A DNA stretch of 64,000 nucleotides from Panulirus ornatus (taxonomy: Eukaryota; Arthropoda; Malacostraca; Decapoda; Palinuridae): contig NC_092234.1 in NCBI RefSeq assembly GCF_036320965.1, forward strand, positions 48,073,954-48,137,953. Direction: 5' to 3'. The position numbers and the translations under genes are program-made. Shown here piece after piece: positions 1 through 10,849 of the stretch (positions within the stretch are counted from its first letter, which is position 1; each line of letters starts with the position of its first letter). The notes beneath the pieces were generated by a model that was given only the letters and a program-made list of their open reading frames with translations, ran no database searches and was not told where the DNA came from.

Positions 1-1534
1 GATTTGGTAAACAGAGAAGAGGTAGTAAAAGCTTTGCGGAAGATGAAAGCCGGCAAGGCAGCAGGTTTGGATGGTATTGCAGTGGAATTTATTAAAAAAA
101 GGGGGTGACTGTATTATTGACTGGTTGGTAAGGTTATTTAATGTATGTATAACTCATGGTGAGGTGCCTGAGGATTAGCGGAATGCGTGCATAGTGCCAT
201 TGTACAAAGGCAAAGGGGATAAGAGTGAGTGCTCAAATTTCAGAGGTATAAGTTTGTTGAGTATTCTTGGAAAATTATATGGGAGGGTATTGATTGAGGG
301 GGTGAAGGCATGTACAGAGCATCAGATTGGGGAAGAGCAGTGTGGTTTCAGAAGTGGTAGAGGATGTGTGGATCAGGTGTTTGCTTTGAAGAATGTATGT
401 GAGAAATACTTAGAAAAGCAAATGGATTTGTATGTAGCATTTATGGATCTGGAGAAGGCATATGATAGAGTTGATAGAGATGCTCTGTGGAAGGTATTAA
501 GAATATATGGTGTGGGATGCAAGTTGTTAGAAGCAGTGAAAAGTTTTTATCGAGGATGTAAGGCATGTGTACGTGTAGGAAGAGAGGGAAGTGATTGGTT
601 CTCAGTGAATGTAGGTTTGCGGCAGGGGTGTGTGATGTCTCCATGGTTGTTTAATTTGTTTATGGATGGGGTTGTTAGGGAGGTGAATGCAAGAGTTTTG
701 GAAAGAGGGGCAAGTATGAAGTCTGTTGTGGATGAGAGAGCTTGGGAGGTGAGTCAGTTGTTGTTCGCTGATGATACAGCGCTGGTGGCTGATTCATGTG
801 AGAAACTGCAGAAGCTGGTGACTGAGTTTGGTAAAGTGTGTGAAAGAAGAAAGTTAAGAGTAAATGTGAATAAGAGCAAGGTTATTAGGTACAGTAGGGT
901 TGAGGGTCAAGTCAATTGGGAGGTAAGTTTGAATGGAGAAAAACTGGAGGAAGTAAAGTGTTTTAGATATCTGGGAGTGGATCTGGCAGCAGATGGAACC
1001 ATGGAAGCGGAAGTGGATCATAGGGTGGGGGAGGGGGCGAAAATCCTGGGAGCCTTGAAGAATGTGTGGAAGTCGAGAACATTATCTCGGAAAGCAAAAA
1101 TGGGTATGTTTGAAGGAATAGTGGTTCCAACAATGTTGTATGGTTGCGAGGCGTGGGCTATGGATAGAGTTGTGCGCAGGAGGGTGGATGTGCTGGAAAT
1201 GAGATGTTTGAGGACAATGTGTGGTGTGAGGTGGTTTGATCGAGTAAGTAACGTAAGGGTAAGAGAGATGTGTGGAAATAAAAAGAGCGTGGTTGAGAGA
1301 GCAGAAGAGGGTGTTTTGAAATGGTTTGGGCACATGGAGAGAATGAGTGAGGAAAGATTGACCAAGAGGATATATGTGTTGGAGGTGGAGGGAACGAGGA
1401 GAAGTGGGTGACCAAATTGGAGGTGGAAAGATGGAGTGAAAAAGATTTTGTGTGATCGGGGCCTGAACATGCAGGAGGGTGAAAGGAGGGCAAGGAATAG
1501 AGTGAATTGGATCGATGTGGTATACCGGGGTTGA
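1..1534 (+). pseudogene. Family A LINE: reverse transcriptase ORF, nearly intact but broken
   Basis: RT part of a non-LTR retrotransposon ORF2, which would copy element RNA into DNA at a nicked target. Visible in order: an upstream segment MKAGKAAGLDGIAVEF (from base 43), then, numbering from codon 194, FRGISLL (16-22), EEQCGFRSGRG (47-57), catalytic FMDLEKAYDRV (83-93), GLRQGCVMSPWLFN (141-154), catalytic LLFADDT (189-195), FRYLG (257-261) and LYGCEAW (315-321). The YGCEAW and RCLR-type C-terminus resembles the RTE clade (family knowledge; clade not proven). Three lesions are seen: a frame change at the A7G5 run near 94-105, TAG at 176-178 where Trp fits the family, and TGA at 1409-1411 where the other copies have AGA (Arg). 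After that stop the frame continues to TGA at 1532-1534. The window starts inside the element, so the endonuclease end is not visible. Confidence 0.93.
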
Positions 1535-1680
1535 CGTGCTGTCAGTGGATTGAATCAGGGCATGTGAAGCATCTGGGGTAAACCATGGAAAGCTGTGTGG
1601 GTATGTATATTTGCGTGTGTGGACGTGTATGTATATACATGTGTATGGGGGTGGGTTGGGCCATTTCTTTCGTCTGTTTC

Positions 1681-1683
<3 letters not shown>
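1535..1683 (+). mobile_element. Family A LINE 3' untranslated region, ending in TA repeat
   Basis: Matches the stretch after the RT frame in the second copy (shared words GGGCATGTGAAG and AACCA near 1559-1586). It also matches the orphan pieces at 14.0 and 47.8 kb (GGGTTGGGCCATT then TTTCGTCTGTTTCC). Here the shared tail core CGCTACCTCGC is missing: the match stops at TCTGTTTCC and a TA tract begins. Confidence 0.85.

Positions 1684-1731
<48 letters not shown>
1684..1731. repeat. (TA)n microsatellite
   Basis: Uninterrupted TA directly after the family A 3' end. The next 90 bp (1732-1821) are AT-rich and carry nothing I recognise. Confidence 0.98.
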
Positions 1732-1733
<2 letters not shown>

Positions 1734-1819
1734 TGTGGGGTTAGCTTCTTCACGAATATATATACTTAGTCTTTTTTTTGCTGTTGGGAATGCCTTTTCT
1801 ATAGTCAGGTAACAAAGTA

Positions 1820-1821
<2 letters not shown>

Positions 1822-1908
<87 letters not shown>
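1822..1908. repeat. (TA)n microsatellite
   Basis: Pure TA tract. Short CT (2054-2072) and GT (2112-2138) tracts follow in otherwise unrecognised sequence. Confidence 0.98.
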
Positions 1909-1909
<1 letters not shown>

Positions 1910-2112
1910 CTGCTTTAGTTTTTGAAGTATAGTGTACATGTTTTGGTGTTGTGGATAACAGATGAATGCAGATATTAACTGTTGTGATATATTCATACAG
2001 TAGGATATCTTTCTTTGTACTTCCCACATGTCATTTGTATCTGGTTTATAGGAGTCTCTCTCTCTCTCTCTCTGTTAATGTTATTATGGTGGTGTGCATG
2101 ATGATGTAAGGC

Positions 2113-2138
<26 letters not shown>

Positions 2139-2144
<6 letters not shown>

Positions 2145-2810
2145 TAAGTGGGCCTCGCCCTGTCCCTTGAGGCCACACAGCCTCGGACAGGAGCCCCTGT
2201 TCTACGCCGGACCTTCTAGTGAACGAGATGACGCAAGACAAAATAAGAACAGCCCCAAGAGAACTGGTATAATAAGATTATGGTGATAAAACAGACGTGT
2301 CAAAAAAAAAACCCGAACTGAGGTGTGAAAACGTATTGATATGTACGTAAGGAATAGTTAGTTATCTAGTCCGCCCCAGATGGTAAGGTTTTAAAAAAGT
2401 CCAGCCGGTAATTCTGACTGCTAATTCTACACTTTCCCTCCCTCCTCACAGAGACTAGGTCTGACGTAGCCAACACCACCGCCTCATCTGCCTATAGCAG
2501 CGAGGGTATATCCCATCCTCTGTCTCCCTGGTTCAGTATCACACCGGAGTCATCCCCTCACACACTCAGCTGTGATTTCACGTATTTTTTGACCCCCTTC
2601 CATTACCACAACTGAATACCTTCAGTGGGATCACGCACCCTTCCCGCACTCCAGTATGTATTTCTAACACACTCCTCCTCCTTCTCTTCCTCCTCCTCCT
2701 CCTCCTCGACCACACAACTCACAACTTAACGTAATAAAACATCGTGTCACCAGCTATCGAAAGGCTTCCGTGCCAGCCTTATAGATTTCTCACACAAACC
2801 ATCCTAAACT
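2139..2810. other. Unassigned single-copy-looking stretch
   Basis: No homology or long frame recognised. A pyrimidine tract ending in CACAG at 2430-2451 looks like a 3' splice acceptor, but no matching donor or open exon follows. A CTC run lies at about 2680-2707. Confidence 0.4.
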
Positions 2811-3442
2811 TGATTTACCATATTTCGCGACACCCACAACCGTATTTATCATTTTCGCGGCAGCAGACGTCTTCCATATTTACCATTTTTCGCGACACCC
2901 TATACCCGTATTTACCATATTTCGCGCCAACCAAAAACTATAATTACCATATTTTGCGACACCCAATAACCATATTTACCATATTTCGCGACACCCACAA
3001 CAGTATTTACCATATTTCGCGCCACCCAAAAAACATATTTACCATATTTCGCGACACCCAATCATATTTACCATATTTCGCGACACCCAGTAACCATATT
3101 TACCATATTCGCGACACCCACAACAGTATTTACCATATTTCGCGACACCCACAACAGTAACATATTTCGCGACACCCACAACAGTACCATATTTCGCGAC
3201 ACCCACAACAGTACCATATTTCGCGACACCCACAACAGTATTTACCATATTTCCCGCCACCCAAAAACCATATTTACCATATTTCGCGACACCCAATAAT
3301 CATATTCACCATATTTCGCGACACCCAATAATCATATTTACCATATTTCGCGACACCCAATAATCATATTTACCCTATTTCGCGACACCCGCAACAGTAT
3401 TTTATTTCGCGACACCCACAACAGTATTTACCATATTTCGCG
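2811..3442. repeat. Minisatellite, about 28-31 bp unit, core ATTTCGCGACACCC
   Basis: About 20 units of ACCATATTTCGCGACACCC followed by a variable linker (CAACAGT, AATAATC or AAAAAC types). Unit length varies through linker and ACCATATTT truncations. Open frames here (2744-3160 plus, 3039-3296 minus) are repeat read-through. Confidence 0.95.
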
Positions 3443-3629
3443 ATCCTTATCCCGTATTGTATATATATATACTGTCTTCACAGTTCGTTAATGTTGGCAG
3501 TTCTGCAACATGACGTAGTAGGAACACAGGTCCCTAGTTTAATGTTGTTCAAAACAGCTGTCAGATTTATGTAGAATGTTGAAGAAAGAAAAACGTCCAC
3601 TGGATTATGATAGCTTGGGAGTTGAAGGC

Positions 3630-4888
3630 TTCGGCTGAGGTTGTCCTGGTGAAGCTGGAATGGGGGTTGTACTGATGAAGCTGAGGTTGTCCTGGTGAAG
3701 CTGGAAGAGGGGGTTGTACTAATGAAGCTGAGGTTGTCCTGGTGAAGCTTGGTGGTGGGTTGTACTGATGAAGCTGAGGTTGTCCTGGTGAAGCTGGAAG
3801 GGGGGGTTGTACTGATGAAGCTGAGGTTGTACTGGTGAAGCTGGAATTGTACTGATGAAGCTGAGGTTGTACTGGTGAAGCTGGAAGAGGGGGTTGTACT
3901 GATGAAGCTGAGGTTGTCCTGGTGAAGCTGGAATTGTACTGATGAAGCTGAGGTTGTACTGGTGAAGCTGGAAGAGGGGGTTGTACTGATGAAGCTGAGG
4001 TTGTCCTGGTGAAGCTGGAAGGGGGGTCGTACTGATGAAGCTGGAATGGGGGTTGTACTGATGAAGCTGAGGTTGTCCTGGTGAAGCTGGAAGGGGGGTT
4101 GTACTGGTGAAGCTGAGGTTGTACTGATGAAGCTGAGGTTGTCCTGGTGAAGCTGGAAGAGGGGGTTGTACTGATGAAGCTGAGGTTGTACTGGTGAAGC
4201 TGGAAGGGGGGTCGTACTGATGAAGCTGGAATGGGGGTTGTACTGATGAAGCTGAGGTTGTCCTGGTGAAGCTTGGTGGGGGGGGGGGAGTTGTGCTGGT
4301 GAAGCTTAGGGGGGGAAATCTACTGGTGAAGCTTGAGGGGGTTGTACTGGTGAAGCTGGAAGGGGAATTGTACTGATGAAGCTGGGGTTGTTGTACTGAT
4401 GAAGCTGGGGTTGTTGCATTGATGAAGCTGGGGTTATTGTACCGGTGAAGCTTGGGGGGTTGTACTGGTGAAGCTTGGGTGGGTTTTACTGGTGAAGCTT
4501 GGGGCGGGGGGAGTTGTACTGGTGAAGCAGGGGTTGTTGCATTGATGAAGCTGGGGTTATTGTGCCGGTGAAGCTTGGGGGGTTGTACTGGTGAAGCTTG
4601 GGTGGGTTTTACTGGTGAAGCTTGGGGCGGGGGGAGTTGTACTGGTGAAGCAGGGGTTGTTGCATTGATGAAGCTGGGGTTATTGTGCCGGTGAAGCTGA
4701 TGGGTTGTACTGGTGAAGCTTGGGTGGAGGGGGGGGTTGTACTGGTGAAGCTTGGGGAAGGTTGTACTGGTGAAGCTTGGGTGGAGGGGGGGGTTGTACT
4801 GGTGAAGCTTGGGGAAGGTTGTACTGGTGAAGCTTGAGAGGGTTATGCTGGTAATGCTTGGGGGTTGTACTGGTGAAGTTGGGATTGT
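3630..4888. repeat. Minisatellite, 21 bp class, core GGTGAAGCTGGAA / GATGAAGCTGAGG
   Basis: Alternating sub-units TTGTACTGATGAAGCTGAGG and TTGTCCTGGTGAAGCTGG form 40-60 bp higher-order units. The right half becomes G-richer (CTTGGGGGGTTGTACTGG). A 107-bp-scale block with TTGTTGCATTGATGAAGC recurs at about 4410, 4530 and 4660. Confidence 0.95.
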
Positions 4889-4967
4889 TGCACTATGTAT
4901 TCATCCTCTGTTGCTTTTCTCTCCCCTTTTCTACATGTATTATTTCCGCCACTGCTCCCGTGAGCTG

Positions 4968-4970
<3 letters not shown>

Positions 4971-5008
<38 letters not shown>
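4971..5008. repeat. (GT)n microsatellite
   Basis: Pure GT tract. Unassigned sequence (5009-5320) follows up to the second LINE copy. Confidence 0.98.
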
Positions 5009-5011
<3 letters not shown>

Positions 5012-5324
5012 AGCCCCTCACCTATACCTGCTTCTTCCCACTGGTTCTGCGTGAAGACCAACCTTCCTCCGTTTGAACAGCTGAACCGTCGTCCAATTCA
5101 CCTTTCCTTCATCTCCCCATCTTCCTGTATTTCCTACTTGTAGATGGCGAGTCTCCAGCCGTGTGTTGTGTGGAGCTCTTGTGGATTTCTTCCTTCTTTT
5201 TCTTACGCTTTTTGTTTTTTACCCGAGATGGCCACAGCAGGGGTATGTCTTGCCCGCGCCGGGTCGGTCACTATGTATATCTATGCGATTGATGTAGGGT
5301 GTTTGGTAGGGGGTGATATGCAAA

Positions 5325-6858
5325 GTGAGAGTCATGGGAAATTGGTTGGTGAAGAGAGAAGAGGTGGTGAAAGGGTTGCGTAATATGAAATGCGGCAAGG
5401 CGGCTGAGAGTGGATGGGATCGCAGTTGAATTTATTAAGAAAGGAGGTGACTGTGTTGTTGACTGGTTGGTAAGGATGTTCAGTCTGTGTATGGATAATG
5501 GTGAAGTGACTGGTGGAATGCATGTATATAGTGCCACTGTGTAAAGGTAAAGAGTATGAAGATTAGTATTCGAACTACGGAGGTATAAGTTTGTTGAGTA
5601 TACCTAGTAAGTTGCATGGGAGGGTATTGATTAAGAGAATAAAGGCATGTATAGAGCATCAGACAGGGGAAGAGCAGTGTGGTTTCAGAAGTGGTAGAGG
5701 ATGTGTGGATCATATATTTGTTTTGAAGAATGTATGTGAGAAGTACTCAGAGAAACATATGGATTTATATGTGGCATTCATGGATCTGGAGAAGACATAC
5801 GATAGGGGTGATAGAGATGCTTTGGAGAAGGTCTTAAGAGCATATGGCGTGGGAGGTAAGCTGCTAGAAGCAATGAGAAGTTATTATTAAGTGTTTAAGG
5901 CGTTTGCACGAGTAAGAAAACAGTGTGAATAGTCTTCGTGAAGGTTGGTCTGCTGCAGGGGTTTGTGATGTCACCATGGTTTTTAATCTTTTATGGTTTG
6001 GTCGGTAAGGGAGGTAAATACAAGAGTCTTGGAGAGAAGGGCGAGTATGCAGTCTGTAGGGGACGGGAGGGCCTGGAAGTGAATCAGTTGTTTGTTGAGA
6101 AGCTGCAGAAGTTGGTATTTGGGAAAGTGTAAAAGGAGGGAGATGAAAGTGAATAGAGTTTAGCAGGTTTGAAGGATAGGGGGTTGGCAGTGAAGTGAGT
6201 CATAGGGTGAGTTAGGAGGCAAAGGTTCTGGAAGCATCGATGAATACACGTGTGGAAGGAGAGGTTGTGGGTGCAAGTCATGATGGGCTACTGACGATGA
6301 TGTGCCAGGGAAGGTGGAGGTGCTGGAAATCAGATATTTGTGGACAGTATGTAATGTGAGGTTGTTTGGTCGAGTAATTAATGAAAGGGTAAGAGAGATG
6401 TGTGGTAATAAACAGAGTGTGTGGTTGAGAGAGCAGAAGAGAGTGTGTGAAATCGTTTGGACATACAGAAAGAATGAGTGAGGAAAGATTGACCAAGAGG
6501 ATATATGTGTCAGAGATGAAGGGAACAAGGAGTGGGAGACCAAATTGGAGGTGGAAGGATGGGGTGATTTATTTTATTTTTATAAGTATTCGTTGCTTGA
6601 TATTGCAGTACGGTGAGAGGCGTGCATGAGATAGACTGAATTGGAGCGACGTGGTGTACAGGAGGCGACGCACTGTAAATGAACTGAACCAGGGCATGTG
6701 AAGTAGCCAGAGAAAACCAGGGAATGGCCTGTGGGGGTGGCGCCTGGATGTGGTTTTTGTGCATTACACGTGAGAGCAAGAGAATGTATGTGAGGCAAAT
6801 AAGGTCTTTCTTCGTCCGTTCCTGGCGTTACCTCGCAGACGCGGGAAACGGCGAACAA
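5325..6858 (+). pseudogene. Family A LINE, second copy: heavily damaged RT with 3' tail
   Basis: Collinear with the first copy. It begins slightly further 5' (NWLVKREEVVKGL, about 5340-5378), then has EEQCGFRSGRG and FMDLEKTYDRG in an open segment at 5591-5890, and QGFVMSPW in another at 5938-6132. The catalytic FADD box is deleted: the sequence passes from VNQL straight to FVEKLQKLV near 6080-6115. A further large deletion removes the FRYLG to YGCEAW region. The C-terminal block returns at 6447-6560 (RMSEERLTKRIYV, then GRPNWRWKDGV with the Arg codon lost from copy 1). The 3' UTR follows to about 6790 and ends in the tail core TTACCTCGCAGACGCGGGAAA (20 of these 21 bases are at 6828-6847). 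Multiple frameshifts; cannot encode an enzyme. Confidence 0.9.
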
Positions 6859-6882
6859 GCGCGATTTTTTTTTTAATACATA

Positions 6883-7089
6883 TTCGCCATTTCCCGCATT
6901 AGCGAGGTAGCGCCAAGAACAGATGACTGAGCCTTAGTGGGAAAAATCCTCACTTGGCCCCCTTCTCTGTTCCTTCTTTTGAGAAAGTAGAAATTGGGGA
7001 TGATTTCCAGCCTCCCGCTACCTCCCCTTTTAGTCGCCTTGTACGACACGCAGGGAATACGTGGGAAGTATTCTTTCTCCCCTATCCCC

Positions 7090-7094
<5 letters not shown>
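6883..7094 (-). mobile_element. Family B non-autonomous element, copy 1
   Basis: Minus orientation, tail first: CGCCATTTCCCGCATTAGCG, then AGAACAGATGACTG, an A/T-rich centre with CCTTCTTTTGAGAAA, TTTAGTCGCC, CGACACGCAGGGAATACG and CCCCTATCCCCAGGG. No coding frame. It is placed tail-to-tail with the LINE copy that ends at 6858, and a TA tract borders its other end. The SINE-like nature is inferred from size, tail sharing and copy number; no convincing pol III A or B box was found. Confidence 0.85.

Positions 7095-7156
<62 letters not shown>
7094..7156. repeat. (TA)n microsatellite at the end of family B copy 1
   Basis: Starts immediately after CCCCAGGG. Confidence 0.98.
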
Positions 7157-7162
<6 letters not shown>

Positions 7163-7290
7163 TTTCCCCCTTTATACTTGATCGCTGCTTCCCGCGTCAG
7201 CGAAGTAGCGGCTCATGGTAGCGCTACACTTCAGCGGTACATGTCGCTCCCAGTTTCCTGCGCGCGCCACTCACCCTCACAATGTTGACA
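7157..7290 (-). mobile_element. Fragment related to the family B tail
   Basis: GATCGCTGCTTCCCGCGTCAG followed by CGAAGTAGCG (7181-7210) resembles the CGCCATTTCCCGC..GCGAGGTAGCG tail of family B. The rest of this stretch has no clear match. Confidence 0.45.
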
Positions 7291-7319
7291 TTTTTTCTAC
7301 CGTTTCCCCTGTGCATCTT

Positions 7320-7602
7320 GACGCTTCACGCGCCCGTGACGCACGTCTGACTGACTGACTGACCCTTATCTGTGCAGAGGACGTACGTAAATCAGTCGGT
7401 CCCCGTAATAATTAAAACCATTAAAATAGATGGGAAGTGAGTACCGCATTCTCCATTTTCTCTGGCTTCATGCGCCCGTGACGCGCATCTCACTGACTGA
7501 CCCTTATCTGTGTAGAGGACGTACGCAAGTCGGTCGGTCCCCGTAATAATTAAAACCATTAATATAGATGGGAAGTGAGTACCGCATTCTCCATTTTCTC
7601 TC
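7320..7602. repeat. Tandem duplication, 142 bp unit, two copies
   Basis: Both copies carry CGCCCGTGACGC, GACCCTTATCTGTG, GAGGACGTACG, CCCCGTAATAATTAAAACCA and GTACCGCATTCTCCATTTTC in the same order with few differences. CGCCCGTG starts at 7331 and 7473. The first copy has an extra CTGA. Confidence 0.92.
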
Positions 7603-8192
7603 GTGTAAGTAGCACCTCTGCCGCCATTATCTCCTCGTAACTTACATATCCCGACTCCGGCCCCACCTCGGTCCTCAGGCGATCTGCTGTTGGGTTTAAG
7701 GATATAATTATATAGTTATTCATATGAGGGAGTCAGATTAGGAGCCGCGTTTTCTATTTTCGGGTTGGAGCGTTGCCTACGTTAAGATCTTCGTAAATCA
7801 TATCCCGTCCTCTGTGTAATGGAAGGGTTTGCGCGGGGGTGTGGGTTTACGGTAGGGGGGAAAATCTATAGGATGTTTACCTTAACATATTGTTTTCTTT
7901 TCATGAATTATTGACTCGTGATTTGGACTGCTAGATTACGCTTGGGGTTAAATACTTCTTACCGAAGTTTACGCTTGTGTCCGTTTTCTTTTACCCCGTC
8001 TGTCGCTCATGTTGTTGGGATATTTTTTATATAAAAGTTTGTTCATTTGTTTGGTAGTTTGGCCTCTCCTGCGGGATTTTGTTGAGGTTTTTTTTTTTTA
8101 TTAAGGCTCTGCGCCGCGTAACGCAGCAGGGGTAGTCTTGTATTATCGGAGAGGATTTTGGTAATTGTGTTTAGATTTCCTCTTCTTGAGAC
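7603..8192. other. Unassigned stretch
   Basis: No frame over 60 codons, no repeat family recognised. Mixed composition with short T runs (about 8090). Confidence 0.4.
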
Positions 8193-8640
8193 CTCGAGCG
8201 CGACGGTACGACGCTTGAGTACGACGGTACGACACTTGAGCAGGACGGTACGACCCTAGAGTACGACGTAACGACCCTTGATAATGGCGGTACGACGGTA
8301 CGACCCTAGAGTACGACGTTACGACCCTTGATAATGGCGGTACGACGGTACGACACTTGAGCAGGACGATACGACCCTAGAGTACGACGTAACGACCCTT
8401 GATAATGGCGGTACGACGGTGCGACCCTTGAGCAGGACGGTACGACTTTAAAGTACGACGTTACGACACCTTGATAATGGCGGTACGACGGTACGACCCT
8501 TGAGCAGGACGGTACGACCTTAAAGTACGACGTTACGACCCTTGATAATGGCGGTACGACCCTTGAGCACGACGGTGCGACCCTTGATGATGATGGTACG
8601 ACCCTTGAGCATGCCGGTACGACCCTTGGGTTTGATGACC
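8193..8640. repeat. GGTACGACC-core minisatellite, array 1
   Basis: Degenerate units of about 20-22 bp (GACGGTACGACCCTTGAGCA and variants) are arranged in a roughly 60-80 bp higher-order pattern that includes CCTTGATAATGGCGGTACG. Same family as the arrays at 11945, 34836 and 37822. Confidence 0.93.
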
Positions 8641-8794
8641 AGGCCTTTCAACCTGATTTTCAAGAGGATCAGGTCCAAGAGTCAGGCTGCATCATAGCCT
8701 GCGGGTCGTACCGACGTTGCTCAGGTGGTTAAGCGACGTAAGTTATGGCTGTGGTCGTACGTACGTAACGGGCCGGGGGAAGGAATCATGGGAG

Positions 8795-9062
8795 TGAGGT
8801 AGTGGAGGGGAGGTGTGTGGATGGGGAGTGGGTGGGTGGAGGGGAGGTGAGTGGATGGGGAGGGGGAAGGTGGAGGGGAGGTGAGTGGATGGGGAGGGGG
8901 AAGGTGGAGGGGAGGTGAGTGGATGGGGAGTGGGTGTGTGGAGGGGAGGTGAGTGGATGGGGAGTGGGTGGGTGGAGGGGAGGTGAGTGGATGTGGAGTG
9001 GATGTGTGGAGGGGAGGTGAGTGGATGGGGAGTGGGTGTGTGGAGGGGAGGTGAGTGGGTGG
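8795..9062. repeat. G-rich minisatellite, about 35 bp unit
   Basis: Units of GGAGGGGAGGTGAGTGGATG plus GGGAGTGGGTG. Proline/serine frames on the minus strand are read-through of this array. Confidence 0.93.
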
Positions 9063-9155
9063 GGATTACACCCAAGAACTGAGATGATAACAACCCAGCG
9101 ACTGAGGATTATTATTATACCTGAAGCTGAGACTGAAATAAGCATTAAGTGCTGT

Positions 9156-10535
9156 GATTAATTATACCAGGAGCTGAGACTAATTATACCAGGAGCTGAG
9201 GCTAATTATACCAGGAGCTGAGGCTAATTATACCAGGAGCTGAGACTGATTATACCAGGAGCTGAGGCTAATTATACCAGGAGCTGAGACTAATTATACC
9301 AGGAGCTGAGGCTAATTATACCAGGAGCTGAGACTAATTATACCAGGAGCTGAGGCTAATTATACCAGGAGCTGAGGCTAATTATACCAGGAGCTGAGAC
9401 TGATTATACCAGGAGCTGAGGCTAATTATACCAGGAGCTGAGACTAATTATACCAGGAGCTGAGACTGATTATACCAGGAGCTGAGGCTAATTATACCAG
9501 GAGCTGAGACTGATTATACCAGGAGCTGAGGCTAATTATACCAGGAGCTGAGGCTAATTATACCAGGAGCTGAGACTGATTATACCAGGAGCTGAGGCTA
9601 ATTATACCAGGAGCTGAGGCTAATTATACCAGGAGCTGAGGCTAATTATACCAGGAGCTGAGGCTAATTATACCAGGAGCTGAGACTAATTATACCAGGA
9701 GCTGAGACTGATTATACCAGGAGCTGAGGCTAATTATACCAGGAGCTGAGACTGATTATACCAGGAGCTGAGGCTAATTATACCAGGAGCTGAGGCTAAT
9801 TATACCAGGAGCTGAGGCTAATTATACCAGGAGCTGAGACTAATTATACCAGGAGCTGAGACTAATTATACCAGGAGCTGAAACTAATTATACCAGGAGA
9901 TGAGACTAATTATACCAGGAGCTGAAACTAATTATACCAGGAGCTGAGGCTAATTATACCAGGAGCTGAGGCTAATTATACCAGGAGCTGAGACTAATTA
10001 TACCAGGAGCTGAAACTAATTATACCAGGAGCTGAGACTAATTATACCAGGAGCTGAAACTAATTATACCAGGAGCTGAGACTAATTATACCAGGAGCTG
10101 AGACTAATTATACCAGGAGCTGAAACTAATTATAATAGGTAAGACTAATTATACTACGAGCTGACTAATTATACTAGGTGGTGAGACTAATTATACTACG
10201 AGCTGAGGCTAATTATACCAGGAGCTGAGGCTAATTATATTAGTAGCTGAGACTAATTATACTAGGACCTGAGACTGATTTTATCGGGAGCTGAGACTAA
10301 TTATACTAGGAGCTGACTAATTATACTAGGTGAGACTAATTATACCAGGAGCTGAGACTAATTATACCAGGAGCTGAGACTAATTATACTAGGAGCTGAG
10401 ACTGATTATATCGGGAGCTAAGACTGTTTACGCTTGGAGCTGGGACTGATCATACTGGGGAAGTGATAGCGTAATGATACTAGGAGCTGAGACTAATGAC
10501 ACTGGGAGATAATGCTATGGTTGTACCGAGAGCTG
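9156..10535. repeat. Minisatellite, 22 bp unit, core TTATACCAGGAGCTGAG
   Basis: About 60 units. Two interleaved variants differ after GAG (GCTAA versus ACTAA/ACTGA). The array is homogeneous from 9156 to about 10130, then degenerates (TACTAGG, TACTACG, unit truncations) to 10535. Because 22 is not a multiple of 3, no long frame results. Confidence 0.97.
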
Positions 10536-10565
10536 AGTATATAATTAGGCGCTGAGGAGGAGTGA

Positions 10566-10737
10566 TGATTGAGGAAGATCAAGGTGGTGGCGGAGGTGAG
10601 GTGAGGTGGCGGAGGTGAGGGAGGTGGCGGAGGTGAGGTGAGGTGGCGGAGGTGAGGGAGGTGGCGGAGGTGAGGTGAGGTGGCGGAGGTGAGGGAGGTG
10701 GCGGAGGTGAGGGAGGTGGCGGAGGTGAGGTGAGGGA
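10566..10737. repeat. Minisatellite, core GGTGGCGGAGGTGAG
   Basis: Alternates GGTGAGGTGA and GGTGAGGGA spacers. It lies between the 22 bp array and the GCGTTCGTG array. Confidence 0.93.
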
Positions 10738-10849
10738 GGGATACACACCACAGGAACTCGAGTGTGGGACAGATATTGTCTCAGGTTGACGTGTGTGGCA
10801 CCGACCTCTGCCGGAGGAGGAGGAGGAGGTGGTGGGAAACAAAAGGTCT

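Noticed and set aside
8708..8736. A box-like TTGCTCAGGTGGTTAAG
   Set aside because: No B box within tRNA distance and no tRNA fold; single weak match.
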